Of a stretch of DNA of 64,000 nucleotides, positions 1 through 11,976 are shown piece after piece (the first letter of the stretch is position 1; each line of letters starts with the position of its first letter). The translations under genes were made by a program, and so were the position numbers. Below the pieces are notes generated by a model. The model was not told where the DNA came from. It ran no database searches and saw nothing but the letters and a program-made list of their open reading frames with translations. The DNA comes from Buddleja alternifolia (Eukaryota; Streptophyta; Magnoliopsida; Lamiales; Scrophulariaceae): contig CM033402.1 in NCBI GenBank assembly GCA_019426215.1, forward strand, positions 1,922,001-1,986,000, given 5' to 3'.

Positions 1-389
1 AACATAGCCAATGTTTTTTTGTACCGACGCACAAAGAAAATATTTTGTTGCGAATGAACAAGATAGAGAATTTGTCCATACGTGAAATCATTCTGCTAAA
101 ATAATGAGTTCTTGAGTTTATCTGATTTCATTGAAGATAATCCATTATTTAGTAACTGGTCTTGTGGTAGAGTGACAACATTATTTAGGTGGAACACCTC
201 CTCCGGCCCCATTCGCATAAATTCTAAGCTTATCAAGTAATTTTTGTGTCTATCTCTTTGACACATGTATAAAATTTCCATTTCCATTTGCACCAGATCA
301 GATCTAACAGACAAACATCTAGATTGTTTTGATTGAACTATTTGATTTTATGAAGTAATTTGAATGATTTCCATCATTAGGTGGGCTAA
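1..389. other. AT-rich sequence, no gene recognised
   Basis: No recognisable gene. A 72-codon open frame on the minus strand (96-314) shows no family motif that I can name and has no convincing start or splice context. It may be a decayed fragment. It lies downstream of the 3' end of the minus-strand Aux/IAA gene. Confidence 0.4.
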
Positions 390-562
390 AAATCTAGTTT
401 GGATCCTCTATTTCAATTTGATATTTAATCGTGTATTTTATCTCATATATATGCAATATTGCAACCCAAACTCATCCAACAATCTTAGGTTTTGTACAAT
501 GAATTCAAAATCTTAGCTGCCAAATTCTTCAATTCGAGATTTGGAACAGAGGATCCGATTTG
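390..562. mobile_element. small MITE-like inverted repeat
   Basis: The ends form an imperfect inverted repeat: TTTGGATCCTCTATTTC near 398 pairs with the reverse complement of the block around 540-560 containing GAACAGAGGATCC. The size is about 170 bp with no coding capacity. I could not define a target-site duplication, so the family is unassigned. Confidence 0.35.
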
Positions 563-879
563 GGGAAAAAGGGGAAGAAAAACACCATGAACCTCTCTAT
601 AAAGGGAAGGAATAATTCTTGAAAGTTTCAATTTTCACAATTTCCAATTTCAAGTATTGTATGAGTATGTTTACTATAAGTATACTCTTCTAAATACACT
701 ACAAATTTCCCAAAATATAAGAAATGGAACCAAAAAAAATGAAAAAAATACATCAAACTTCTCTATCATCTATACAAAAGATCCTAAAACCCTCCTGCAT
801 CCATCCAGCCTCCATTGCAGGGCTGCCAAAAAGCTAATATATTTGCAAATTTCAATGTGTATATATATTATATATGTAT

Positions 880-1430
880 CTATAGGCAGCCTAAGCCTTT
901 AGCTTCAGATCCTTTCATGATCCTCATCCTTTTGCAAGAAGTAACAAACATATCCCATGGAACATCTCCAACAAGCATCCAATCTCCATCCTTGTCTTCA
1001 TAAGTTGGTACAAATTCAGATCCATTGTATCCTTCTCTCTCTGAGTACACACCTGAAAATCATAACCAAATAAATATAAATACACTAATTCAAAAGAAAA
1101 CGAGCAATGCTATATATCACCGCCTTTGTAAAATTCAGAATCGAAAAGTCACTAATATTTACCTATAGTGCACTTGAACATGTTCTCTAAGGCCTTGAGC
1201 AGATCAAAGTAGTTCTTGTAACACTTGAGATCAATTTTTCTTAGATATGGAGCTCCATCCATGCTCACTTTCACAAACATTCCAGATCCATCGGATTCCG
1301 GTTTTTTCTGCTGCTCCAATACATTTTTCCGGTAAGATCTAACCGGCGGCCAGCCAACTACTTGTGCTCTGAAATTACAAGACATTTTTCTCAAATCAGC
1401 ATAAATCCTACATTTATTATGTACAATATC

Positions 1431-1462
<32 letters not shown>

Positions 1463-2084
1463 CTGTACAATATCCACACACACACACACACATATATATA
1501 ACTACTTGAGCTCTGAAATTACGGAACATTTTCTCAAATCAGTATAAATCCTACATCGATTATGTATAATATACATACATACATATAACTACTTGAGCTC
1601 TGAAATTACAAAACATTTTCTCAAATCGGCATAAATCCTACATTTATTATGTACAATATACACACACATATATATATAACTACTTGAGCTCAGAAATTAC
1701 AAAACACTTTCTCAAATCAGCATAAATCCTACATTTATTATGCAACACACACACATATATATAACTACTTGTGCTCTGAAATTAGAAAACATTTTCTCAA
1801 ATCAGCATACTGCATTTATTATGTACAAATACATATATATATATATATATGTAATGAAATTATGTATATTTTCTGTGAACTTACTTTGGAGCTGGAGCAG
1901 CAGATTCTTGATGTTCACACTTTTGCGAAGAATTATCCATTTCCGATGAAGATCTTTTGTTGTTCTTCAATGAAGATGATGATTGTTGCTCAGATTCATC
2001 AATTGTTCTTCCTGGTAACCCTAATCTCAGCTCCGTTGCTTCCAGATTCAAATCATTCTCGAAAATTGCTGATGCTTTTTCCAT
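880..2084 (-). CDS. IAA4-like: Aux/IAA transcriptional repressor, IAA1/2/3/4-type
   Basis: Nuclear repressor of auxin-response genes. It binds ARF factors and is degraded through SCF-TIR1/AFB when auxin is present. Three exons, read on the minus strand: 2084-1885, 1368-1163 and 1052-880. All junctions are GT-AG and the phases close to give 192 residues. Visible parts in order: EAR/domain I (TELRLGLPG, residues 17-25), degron/domain II ([15 protein letters not shown], from residue 68), and the PB1-type domains III/IV ([15 protein letters not shown]; then [20 protein letters not shown]), ending in GLGCL. The start at 2084 was chosen because MEKAS... places domain I at the normal distance; the frame is open further upstream. 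The intron often found after DVPW is absent, so the last exon is fused. Family and subclade come from motif recognition. It pairs with the second Aux/IAA gene at 12.7 kb. Confidence 0.93.
1359..1852 (-). repeat. five-copy tandem repeat spanning the intron 1 acceptor
   Basis: Five diverged units of about 85-140 bp start near 1359, 1501, 1588, 1679 and 1764. Each contains a version of ACTACTTGAGCTCTGAAATT followed by an AT-rich block with CA/TA microsatellite. Unit 1 overlaps the true 5' end of exon 2. The others therefore carry copies of the 3' splice site and the first exon 2 bases inside intron 1 of the Aux/IAA gene. Confidence 0.9.
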
Positions 2085-2245
2085 TTCTCGAAAATTTCTG
2101 ATGAATTCCTTCTTTCGAATCGATAAACGAACTACAATTGCTGCTCTTATTCGCAAGATTTATCGAAGAATTCTTGAAAAAAAATTCGGCAGAGAAAAAG
2201 ATGAATAAAAGTTGTGAATGAGGTTTGGGGGAAGATGAACACAAG

Positions 2246-2253
2246 TTTTATAG
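2246..2253 (-). promoter_or_regulatory. TATA box of the IAA1/4-type gene
   Basis: Reads CTATAAAA on the minus strand, about 165 bp upstream of the chosen ATG at 2084. Transcription would start near 2215-2220, giving a 5' UTR of roughly 130 nt. Confidence 0.65.
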
Positions 2254-2265
2254 GAAGGTTAAGGT

Positions 2266-2271
2266 GAGACA
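2266..2271 (-). promoter_or_regulatory. AuxRE-type element TGTCTC
   Basis: GAGACA on the plus strand is TGTCTC on the gene strand, the canonical ARF-binding element. It sits about 13 bp upstream of the TATA box. Aux/IAA genes are typical primary auxin-response genes, so the position fits negative feedback. The function is inferred. Confidence 0.55.
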
Positions 2272-2343
2272 GAGTGTAGGTAAGTTATTCTCCGTGTGCG
2301 TGAATTTCGTGACACAAGGAATCCATGGTCCCACGCGCTGGTG

Positions 2344-3290
2344 AGAGGCCAATGGGAAATTTCGGGCTGAAATACTCAATTCGAGATTGATATTTAAAAG
2401 TTTATTTGAGATCGACTCGTTTATATATTAGATCGAATTGAATAGCTTTTGTGTTCGATAGGTTTTGAAATTTAGTTCGAGATCGGTTTGTTTAGTAAAA
2501 GAGTATGTACGAAAAAATTAAATTACTCGAACTCGATTTGGATGCTATTGCAGCTCATTTGAGTTTGACCGATGAACAATCAAATAAGTTTAAACACAAC
2601 TTTCAAAGCTCGATAACCATCAAATAAGCTTGAGCAATAACTTATTTGGCTGGACTCGACTCGAGATCGATCGTTGGAAATTTGTTTGAGCCGACTCGTT
2701 AATATATCAAATCAAATTGAACAACTTTCATGTGCGATAAGTTTTAAAGTGAAATCGGCTTGAATAGTATAAAAGTATGTGCAAAAAATTCAAACTGTTC
2801 GAGTTCGACTCGTGTTTGGCTTGATTAAAGTTTGTTCGAGTTTGATTCGATTAACAATCAAACTAAGGTCAGACACAACTTTTAAAGCTCGATAATAATT
2901 CAAACAAGTTTGAATAATGGACAACAACTAGTTCGGCTGGACTTGACTCAACTCGACATGTTTCCAGCTAAGGCTAAAAGATGAACCAAACTACTCGATA
3001 CTCGACTCGAGTTCGATCACTAAAAGCTCGTTTGAACTCGGTTCATTAACATATCAAACCAAGCTTGAATAACTTTTTGTGATTGATAAGTTTTGAAACT
3101 CGACTCGATTAGTAAAAAATAATAAAAATATGTACAAAAAATTCAAACTACTCAAGTTCGATTCGTGTTCGGCTCAATTGAAGCTCGGCTCGATTAGTAA
3201 TCAAACAAACTCAAATATAAATATTGAAATTCGATTGTATTTCAAACAAGTTTGAACAACATCTCATTCGATTCGTTTACACCCCCGACA
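2344..3290. repeat. tandem units of a dispersed CTCGACTCGATTAG-type repeat
   Basis: Several diverged units of about 200-250 bp share motifs such as CTCGACTCGATTAGTAAA, TATGTGCAAAAAATTCAAAC and AATCAAACAAACTC, ending near TCGTTTACACCCC. The same family recurs at about 4430-4610 (weak), 13060-13455, 45945-46191 and 58305-58544. It has no coding capacity. The class is not known to me; a non-autonomous element is likely. Confidence 0.75.
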
Positions 3291-3672
3291 TGATAAGAAG
3301 CCAGCTAGATGTGAGCGTGGGAGAAACGCATTTATTAGGGCGTGTAAAAGTGGTGGGTCAGCTGTGGGGACATGAATTTTGGATAGAGATACAGATGTTG
3401 GTGAAAGGGGTGGCAAGATTAAAGTATAACTCCATGGAAAGAGGGAACAGAGGTGGGACAACCACAACCGCCGTCATTGAAGGCTGTGGTCCGGCAGTCT
3501 ACGGCGGAGATGAGCTTTTACAAGCCGGTGTCGCCGGTGAGTTCTGAACCGTTGGATTATGGAGGCTGTCATTTTCAGTCAATTTTATGATAATTAACAA
3601 TTTTAAAGTCATATTATATATGACTTTATTTGATCTCATTGCTTTTTATTGAAAATTAGTTCCATTTATTCT
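3291..3672. other. GC-richer unique block, no gene recognised
   Basis: From 3291 to about 3560 the sequence is less AT-rich than its surroundings and has short open frames on both strands. No product is recognisable. It could be a displaced remnant of the Aux/IAA upstream region or part of an unnamed repeat. Confidence 0.3.
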
Positions 3673-4130
3673 GGGCTAATTGCATTTTTTGTCCGGTATC
3701 TTTTTAACTTTTGAATTTTGATCATTTTTTTTTAATTTGTAAAGTCATTCTGTAAATATTCAACTTTTGGCAATTTTAGTCCGATTTTGACCGGAGCTGA
3801 CCAATTTGGCGAATTTACCACGTGTGATGCTGACCAGACAAAATTGATGTGGTGACATGTCAAATAGATGTTGACTTGGCATGCCAACTCATCAATTTTG
3901 TCCTAAGTCAGAGTCCATTTTGGCAGGAAAATTGGAAAATTCCCAATTTTTTGCCTATATCAGCACCACATGTCCAACACGTGGCAAATTCCAACCAAAT
4001 TGATCAACTCCGATCAAAATCGGGCTAAAATTGTCAAAAGTTAAATAGTTATCGGGCTTGAAACTCGAAAAAAAAATTGACCAAAATTCAAAAGTTATAA
4101 AGATAAAGGACAAAAAATGCAATTAACCCC
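3673..4130. mobile_element. foldback element with long terminal inverted repeats
   Basis: Starts GGGCTAATTGCATTTTTTGTCC and ends GGACAAAAAATGCAATTAACCCC. The arms match for about 170 bp, including a GATTTTGACCGGAG / CTCCGATCAAAATC pair. Total length is about 458 bp with no open frame. It looks like a Mutator-type MITE. Flanking duplications are not clear. Confidence 0.75.
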
Positions 4131-5428
4131 GTTTGTTCCACGTTTGTATTCAACCTTACTTTAGATGAAGTGGGAATTGAGTGGCATAAGTTTCAAATAT
4201 TTGAAGCATTAACCTCTAATATAAAAAAAATCCCAAAATTTAAACCGAGCTTATTAATTTTTCAAAAATGAAAAATAAAAATCAAGTATAATGACATAAT
4301 CAAATTATTCAATATTTGACTTGTGGCCGGTCATCTAAAAGTCATTTGTGCTAGGGGAGTTAAATATGTTTCAAATGCGTTGAAGATGTCATATAAACTG
4401 ACTCGATGAGCTAAAAATAGTAAAATGTTTGTAATAAAAAAGATGAAACTAATTAAGTTCGACTTAATGAAAGTTTATTCAAAATCAATCCAATTAACCC
4501 AGGAAATAAGTTTAGCTCAAAAATAACATTTCGAGCCGTTGAGCTCAATAAAAATTCAAATAAACGAGAACAATAGATTATTTGACTCGGCCCTACTCGT
4601 TTACGCTTCTTCCTTCTAGCAAAATCTTGTCAAATGTCAAGAGTATAATTGATTGTTCCAATTTAAATAACAATTTTCCTTTTATATTATTTTTTTTTTC
4701 TTTTTGTGCGTGTGTAAAATAATTTCGGGAATAATCACGGAAAATAAGCGGAACAGTCCATGTGGGGTGGGTCCAGGCCTTGTCGGTTGATGAGTTTAGA
4801 ATATATTTTTTGGGTTTTGATTAATGGGCCCCAGCCCAAAATGGATCGGGTTAAATGGTGATGTGAATGGGTTGCATGTACATGTGGGATGGCATGTGGA
4901 TGTGGACATGATCCCTGGCTTCAGGAATAAATAATGTATATATGTATATGTATATACTATATAATATTTGTTATCAGATTAAAAACTAATCTATGATTTT
5001 TAAATTCAAGAAAATTAAAATTAAAGACAGTTCTATTGACTTGAATAAAATATTTAATTGTTGAGTTTATCGTTCAATGTACCCAATTAAGTAAATTAGT
5101 AAGAAGTAATGACTGGAAAATTATTTGATGTTACAAAGTTTCTTTTATCTTATAGATTATGTGATTTAAGTCACTTATTGATGATTTCTCTTGCTTATTG
5201 AACATATGTGGATACCATGGTCTTAAATATCCTCAAAAACCTCAAAATTTAGACTGAAATTTTGGATTTTCGGAGGTCTCGAAGCGAAATCTCACCTTCG
5301 ATCCAATTTTGCAGAATATCTATCGAAATTTTCCGATATTTTCGATATGTCCCGAAAGCTTGAATTCTTAATAAAATTATTTTGCTAAATATTTACCGAA
5401 ATTTCCCTAAATTTCGGCCAAACTCAAA
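4131..5428. other. intergenic, AT-rich
   Basis: No gene seen. About 4430-4610 is a diverged copy of the CTCGACTCG-type repeat. The remainder is unremarkable AT-rich sequence. Confidence 0.5.
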
Positions 5429-5812
5429 GGCTGTGTTTGGTTTTGTTTTCAAACTCATTTTGGCCAAAAATTTTGGCCAAAACTTGTTTGTTTTGTGTTT
5501 TTTTGACCAAAAAAGATTTTTTTTGTCAAAAAAATTGTCAGCTATTGTCTCCCTATTTGTCTCTACTTTAGGATACCTACTAATTACATCAACTACAATA
5601 TAATCATTAAAACTTATATTATATTATATTTTTCAATCATTAACTAATTATAAACATAACTTTTCAGACAAAAACTTACATGATTTGACTGCTACAGTAA
5701 CTTTTGTCTCTTCTGAAAATAAAATCAAACACTAAACCAAACACATTTTCATCAAAATACACAACTTTCAATAAACCTTTTCACCAAAATTTTCACCAAA
5801 AAAACCATCCAA
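5429..5812. mobile_element. hAT-like MITE (GGCTGTGTTTGG family)
   Basis: Begins GGCTGTGTTTGGTTTTG and has an inverted counterpart (AAACCAAACACATTTT near 5733-5748, with further TTTTCACC-rich sequence to about 5812). The interior matches the elements at 19632-20007 and 25422-25826, including CTACAGTAACTTTTGT and a LYTTAGG...TTGTCTCT-like block in inverse order. The right end is approximate. Confidence 0.55.
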
Positions 5813-6317
5813 AATATTTCAAAATTTAAAATAATGTGATTTTAAATGATGATATGCATTAAAATTGTGGTACTTTGTTTTAATAAAGTTTCTAGGAGGT
5901 TTGGTTATTAATTTACTCTCAAATCAAATTTATTTTATATTTTTCGCCATAGATTTTACTCATACTACTTGACAAAATTCACTATACATACATTATGTAT
6001 ACAATATTATTTACGTAAAAGATGCATAATTATGATATTTAAAGTTACACAAAGTTTCGTTGTAAATTTTCAAATATTTCTATAAATATCCATGATTTCT
6101 TTAAAATCGAAATCGAAATTTTGAATATCCCCGAAATTTTTGTAAATTTACTACCTCGATATCGATACTGATACTGAAATTTAATATCTTGGTGCGTATT
6201 ACAATAACCTTATCGATAATGTGAATTGATCAAAGACATCTTTCAGCTATCATGTAAAATACAAGTATGATTTTTAATTTCTTGCACTTTTTAAGTCGCA
6301 CGATTCAATTTTTTGAC

Positions 6318-6360
<43 letters not shown>

Positions 6361-8587
6361 CTATGTGTAATGAACAATTTACAAAATGCATAATCGTTCA
6401 AAAATCTCATTTTGAGAAAAATCATTGTTGAGATTGAGAACATATTTATTGATGTATACATATATTTTATTTTGTTTTTGTCTAAACCACAAGTATTCCT
6501 TAATCATATTAGGCCAGGGCAATCCTACTCGCACCGGTTATGTATATACATATTCAATTAATTATGAGGTATATATGGAATGATGTAATTTAGTTCGTTA
6601 CCACTAATTCACTTGAATCTCATCCACAAATTCACGCTATAGCTTCAGCCTTCAGACATGGTATTATAAGCCACACGAATAGGTTCAACCATGATAAAGA
6701 TTGCAATTTAATTCAATATGTTTGGTTCGGTTGGATTTAATTCACATCAATCAAGTAGGTAGAACCCGAGCAGTTTGGAAGACTCCTACAATACTAAGTC
6801 ATTTCTCAAACCTTCAAGGATTTGGCATTTTATTATGTTAGCAACCAATCAATCGAGAGAAGAAAATTCAAAGAATAGCCTGAATACAAAATTTATATAG
6901 TTCTTACGTGCACAACCACACAAAAGAGACAAAATATATGCTAAAATAGTGAAATCTAGCGAGATCATCATGCCAACTAGAAACGTGGTCAATCAAACTA
7001 AATCAGACTCCAGATTTTGGCAAATTTTCGACGCGATTTCCTACTAAATTTTCATAGTTTTGCCTCTAATTGACCAAACAATTATGTCCAATTTCCAACT
7101 AAGCTCACTTTTTTGAGCTTCCCATGTCTATTCTTCATGTCAAAAACACATTCACACAAAACCAACAAAAGAAAAACAACTCACAAATGGTGGAATGTAC
7201 AATACAAGATAGAGATTAGACAAAACAAGAAATGTGGCAAGAGGCTACTTTAAATTGCTGGCATTTTTGTACTGGAAAAAACCCAACTCATATTTGCAAA
7301 TACTTTTTTGAGGACCACAGACAAAGGAGGTCCACTTCTTAATTTGATTAGATGAGACCTTTTGAAAATTTTGGTAGTTTGTCTATTGGCAATTCATTTC
7401 ACTCCATATAATCCTCATCCATATATTCATGTGACATTATATATATATATATATATAGTGTGTGTGTGTGTGTGTGTACATTATTTCCTTCATTTATATA
7501 TGATGTGAAATGTTGAAAATGTATCATAAAGTGAACATTGCTAGAAAAAACAAAGAATATTGCTAGAAATTAACTTTAACTTTTCTAAAAAATAAATGTT
7601 GGTTCGCATTTGGTTTTCACTTATTGTAAAGCTCGCCGGTTAGACTATTTGAGTTGGATTTCTACTTGATGAGCATAATGATCTTCGTCTTTTTGAACCC
7701 TACCTCACTCGAGTGACGGCCCAAGGGGGTGTTCGACACCTAACTCTCCAAACCAACTGGTTAGAGATGATCGACAATGACTCGCTAAATGGGTTGTATA
7801 GTCGGTTTATTGTTGACATTGCATGAGTTATAGGGCTTAACTCGTGGGATAAAATAATGATAGTCTTTTTCCGGGGGTTAGTAGTTTGTTTGGTAGGTCG
7901 TGTTGTTGATTTCTCGAGGCAAAATAGTACCTTGGTCATTTTGGTTGTAATTTTTTTGTTTGAATTTTAATGCAAGTTGGTTGTTTCTCTAAAAAAAATA
8001 AAAAATATATATTTCTATTTACTTTGCAATATCTATCATGTCATACATTATATTCACCTACTAAGCTATAATTATATTACATTTGAGGTTACTTGCAATC
8101 TAAGATAATAAAGTTATATGTACTTAAGAAGTAAATTTCTAACGTAACATACACTTGTATTTGGTGACTGATTACTTTAAAAATTCCTTATCAACACAAT
8201 CAATCATTTGATAAATATCTCGTGGAATCCGTAATATATAAATAAATGTAATTATATCAGAACTCGAAGTTGGAGTTCAAATCTCCTTAAAAATTACTCA
8301 ATATTTAGAATCTAAAGAAAATGATGAATTGCATGGTTAGGTATCCTAGGTTGAAGGGATAGGGATAGGAATAGGATAGACTATAGAAGCATAGCAATAA
8401 ATTGGAGTATATGTACACACGTGTGAGGTATTAAATGTTGATGTGAGATGTGGGCCGGGCCACACGTGGTTTTAGGCTTCCATTTTGACTTTTTGGGCTC
8501 AACTATGGCCCATTTTTAGGCAATAAGAGGGACCTACTTACCATTACCTTGGTTTCCCTGTCCCCTGCCAAATTCTGTACAGTCTAT
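5813..8587. other. intergenic, AT-rich with microsatellites
   Basis: No gene recognised. An (AT)n tract lies at about 6323-6358, and an (AT)n(GT)n tract at about 7438-7477. The stretch 7640-8010 ends in an A-rich tail (AAAAAAAATAAAAAA) and could be the 3' end of an old retroposon; that is weak. Confidence 0.4.
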
Positions 8588-8741
8588 GGCTATGTTTGGT
8601 TCTTGAATTTTGATAAAGAAAATAAAAATAAAAATAAGAATGATCAAAAAATAAATTACAAACTATTAGAAATAAAAGCGGGAATAATATTTTTCTTTTG
8701 TTTTCTTTTTTCTCACCAAAATCCATGAACCAAACACAGCC
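8588..8741. mobile_element. short MITE, GGCTATGTTTGGTTC termini
   Basis: Starts GGCTATGTTTGGTTC and ends GAACCAAACACAGCC, a clear terminal inverted repeat. It is 154 bp long, A/T rich and non-coding. The termini match those of the larger elements at 5429 and 25422, so it is probably an internally deleted relative. Confidence 0.7.
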
Positions 8742-8875
8742 TAAGAGTTTTCGGAATTTGAATCACAAAATAATCATAATATTTACGTTAAATTTGTTGT
8801 GTATGAACTAGTGCAATTATACATAGATCTTAAGTTCTGAAATTTCATAAGAACCAGTCTATTGTGAGCGTGTCG

Positions 8876-8903
<28 letters not shown>

Positions 8904-8918
<15 letters not shown>

Positions 8919-9093
8919 GGTTTCTCAAGGTATTCCCACAATCGACCGTCGTGAGATTAATCTATCACCCCACTGTCAGCGTACTAAGCGGTAGGAGGCT
9001 GGCCAAAGATTTTCTTCCATTCACAAGAATTGAGATTCGAACTTTTAACCACTTGTTTAAGCTGAACCACTACATCAATCCACTTAATTGGCG
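8904..9093 (-). mobile_element. tRNA-derived SINE
   Basis: On the minus strand it has a box A-like GTAGTGGTTCAGC (9061-9073), a box B-like GTTCGAATCTC (9032-9042) about 20 bp further on, and a terminal poly(A) (the T run at 8904-8918) next to an (AT)n tract. Length is about 190 bp. The internal Pol III promoter plus A tail supports a SINE; the family name is not certain. Confidence 0.7.
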
Positions 9094-11870
9094 TGTCTGT
9101 ATATTATCTTATATCTCATATAACAATTTCATGTTAATTTCAACTATGCTTTCGTTTTCGGTTAATTTGTGCGCGCGTATGCACGTGTGCATTTGTACGA
9201 CAATGTTTTGGTTTTCGATGACGTGATTGGGCCCAATGTACCGACATCAAAGATTTGGGCTTGGGCTTAAAAATCACAAATAAGACCCATTTTCTTCTTC
9301 TTCCAATGTAGAGTGTTAAACTCGAAAACTAATAGTTCGAGGTTTTCTACTGTATCTCAAGCATTAGGTTTAAAAGTAATGATTCAAAGTATTTATTAAT
9401 TTAATTATAGTGACTTCTCTCAAAAAAAAATTAAAAAATTCATGCATACAGACTTTAAAATATCTTGTTTAAACTATTAGAGTACCCTTTTTTTTAGTAA
9501 ATTAATTACATGATAATATTTAATGAAAAATCTAATAATTAGAATCAATTGACAATTATTACATACAACCAGCTAACAGCTACTGTGGAAGTAGAGAAAA
9601 ACTTACACGTTGTTGGGGAGAGTAGAACCCAAGACATTTAATATTTTAAAGACTCAACTTTGTCAATAAAACTAGGCTTCGTCGACCTATTAAAGTACTT
9701 CTACTCATACTAACTTTGGTGGAGTTTTTTTTTTTTTTTTTTGGTATCCCCCAAACACTACATATAGCAACCTATATTTTAACTAAATAATGTAGAAGTT
9801 CCAATTTAAGACTTGAAGTCAAGCTGAACAGATTATATTAACTCTATAAATCTTTGTAACTGTGAATCTAACTTTGTTTTCACACTAAAGAAAGACACTA
9901 AAGTCAACCTCCTGATGCAAGAATTTGGAGCTTTAGTATTATTTTTGAGAGTTTATGTAAAATATTGTAGTACTTATGTAATTAAATATTGCCTTATGCC
10001 ATTTGACCAAATTCCCTAGAAACAATATTTAAAAGCACCACCCACTGAATAGTTTGAAACACCAATGATTTCTGATTGATTAATCATTGGCATATAACAA
10101 TTCAAGTAACCATATAACTGTGACTAACTAGTAACTACTTTTGTTATGATTATGCTGAGTAATTCTATATCATATCGAATTTATTAGTTCGAGAGTGTAT
10201 TATGTGTATAAGAAATAGACACAGAATCATTAAACTTGGTCTAACATAAAATTTTCCGATTATACTATATAAAACATGCACGTGTAATTTTAAAATCTCT
10301 ATCTGGTTTCCCAAAGTTTCCTAAAACCCGAAAGTTCAAGAGCTCAAATTAATTTATCGAGGTACTATTAGATTACAGAGACTTCTCTCACGATGTTTTT
10401 AGCATATGCAATTACTCAAACTCGAAACCTCTATTAGTCTTCGATTGTGATAATTGTCTAATGGATTGGATCTTTGGCAAATTTAACAAAAATTAGCAGC
10501 CCAAAGTTAGATTTATTTTTTGTGCTCGGGATATTAAAAGAAAAGAAGACAATTCATATTGTGGACGTTATAGTTTTTGGGAAAATTTTGGGGTTATGTT
10601 TAGTCTGAACTTTTGATATTTATTGTATTTTATAACTCTTAGTTAACAGTGAAATTCTCTCATGTGGATGTTGTCAATTGCCGAACCACGCAAATTGCTG
10701 TGTCGTTCAATTTTTTATGCTATTATTTTCGTGTTTGCTCCAAAGTAAATAGATAGTTAATCCATAGTACTTTGAAGCTTTTAAGATATGATTAGGTACA
10801 TTGTCCTTTCACTAATTCAACATTTTATATATGTATACTCACAAATGGTAAGTTGTGGAGTAGTGGACTTTTGAGAATATGATTGATTGCAAATTTAATT
10901 CGCATGTATATACATTTCTTTGAAAGATCGTATGTATGTACATATATATACATGAACTGAATTGCAATAAATAGAGAATGGGGGAAGTGGGATACCCTGC
11001 AGCGGCGCACATGGAATAGGGTTCAACTGTTAGGTGACATCCCGCCAACAGATTCACATGTCCCACTTTAATACTATGAATCTTAGCACATGCATGCATT
11101 TTCACATTTTGGGTCCCATTTTTTCTTTTATTTTTTTATCTTTTTTTCAATGGATCATTTTATTATTTGAGATAATAATTAAAGATTGTAATGCTTATTA
11201 CATAATAATTAAAAAAATATTGGAGTGCATGATAAAAACAACTGCATAATTGGATAAAAACAACTAAAATTGTAATTCGAGAGACTAAAACTCTCATACA
11301 ATGAAAGAAACAACATACTTAATAACAACTAAAGATCTAACTATACAAAAAGAGTACGGCCATCGTTGATCTCAATTCTCAAATTTATCATCGGGGATTT
11401 TGTGATGGGAGACCCCCTCCATGAAAAGATGCTCGTAAAAACTTTAAAAAATATTATTTAGGAAAATTTTTGTGAAGAGCGTAAAATGCTATTCAGGTCT
11501 CATTGGCAACTATTTTTTGAGCTGTAGTCTTATGAATATGTATGTAGTATTGATTTTCTTTAGGCATTTCTATGGTATAGATATGCACTAAGTGATTGGA
11601 TACACAACGAAATTTTATAATTTTATGTATATTTATTAGTTACAATATGATGCGACATGTATAATACTTTCAAACACCCGATATACGTTGATCAAGTGTA
11701 GCATCTAGGTACAAGACCCCCAATTTTTTGTAGTGATTTTGGGGGAGTCTTGGAGGCCAAATCACACATCAATCATCCAAATACAATTAACTTGACATAA
11801 ATACGATCATATCAATGATTGTAATTACTTAGGACTAGAGTATCAAATTACACGCACATCATACATCAAA
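9094..11870. other. intergenic, AT-rich with SINE-like remnants
   Basis: No gene recognised. Around 9540-9700 is a repeat also found at about 33248-33370. On the minus strand it carries a box B-like GGGTTCTACTCTCC, so it is probably a decayed SINE. A 16-20 nt T run lies near 9727-9742. The rest shows nothing I can support. Confidence 0.4.
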
Positions 11871-11976
11871 GCAGATCTTCTATCTCACAATTGTGTCACA
11901 CTCACTTACTAATTAAATAGATATTTGTCAATTTCTTATTGATGTGACAACATTGTTAGATAGAAGATCCGCTCCG
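11871..11976. mobile_element. 106-bp MITE in the IAA14/16-type upstream region
   Basis: The left arm GCAGATCTTCTATCTCACAA pairs with the right arm TTGTTAGATAGAAGATCCGC. The element is flanked by ATCAAA on both sides (11865-11870 and 11977-11982), a possible target-site duplication. It is non-coding. Confidence 0.6.

Noticed and set aside
1362..1949. Open frames rich in His/Thr/Ile across the CA/TA repeats
   Set aside because: Microsatellite translation inside an intron, not protein coding.
2085..2156. Upstream in-frame extension of the IAA1/4-type gene (MRIRAAIVV...)
   Set aside because: Homologous proteins start close to domain I. The extension is arginine-rich leader sequence without conservation that I recognise.
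3224..3547. 107-codon open frame in the GC-richer block
   Set aside because: Starts inside a dispersed repeat, has low-complexity composition, and shows no family motif or splice context.
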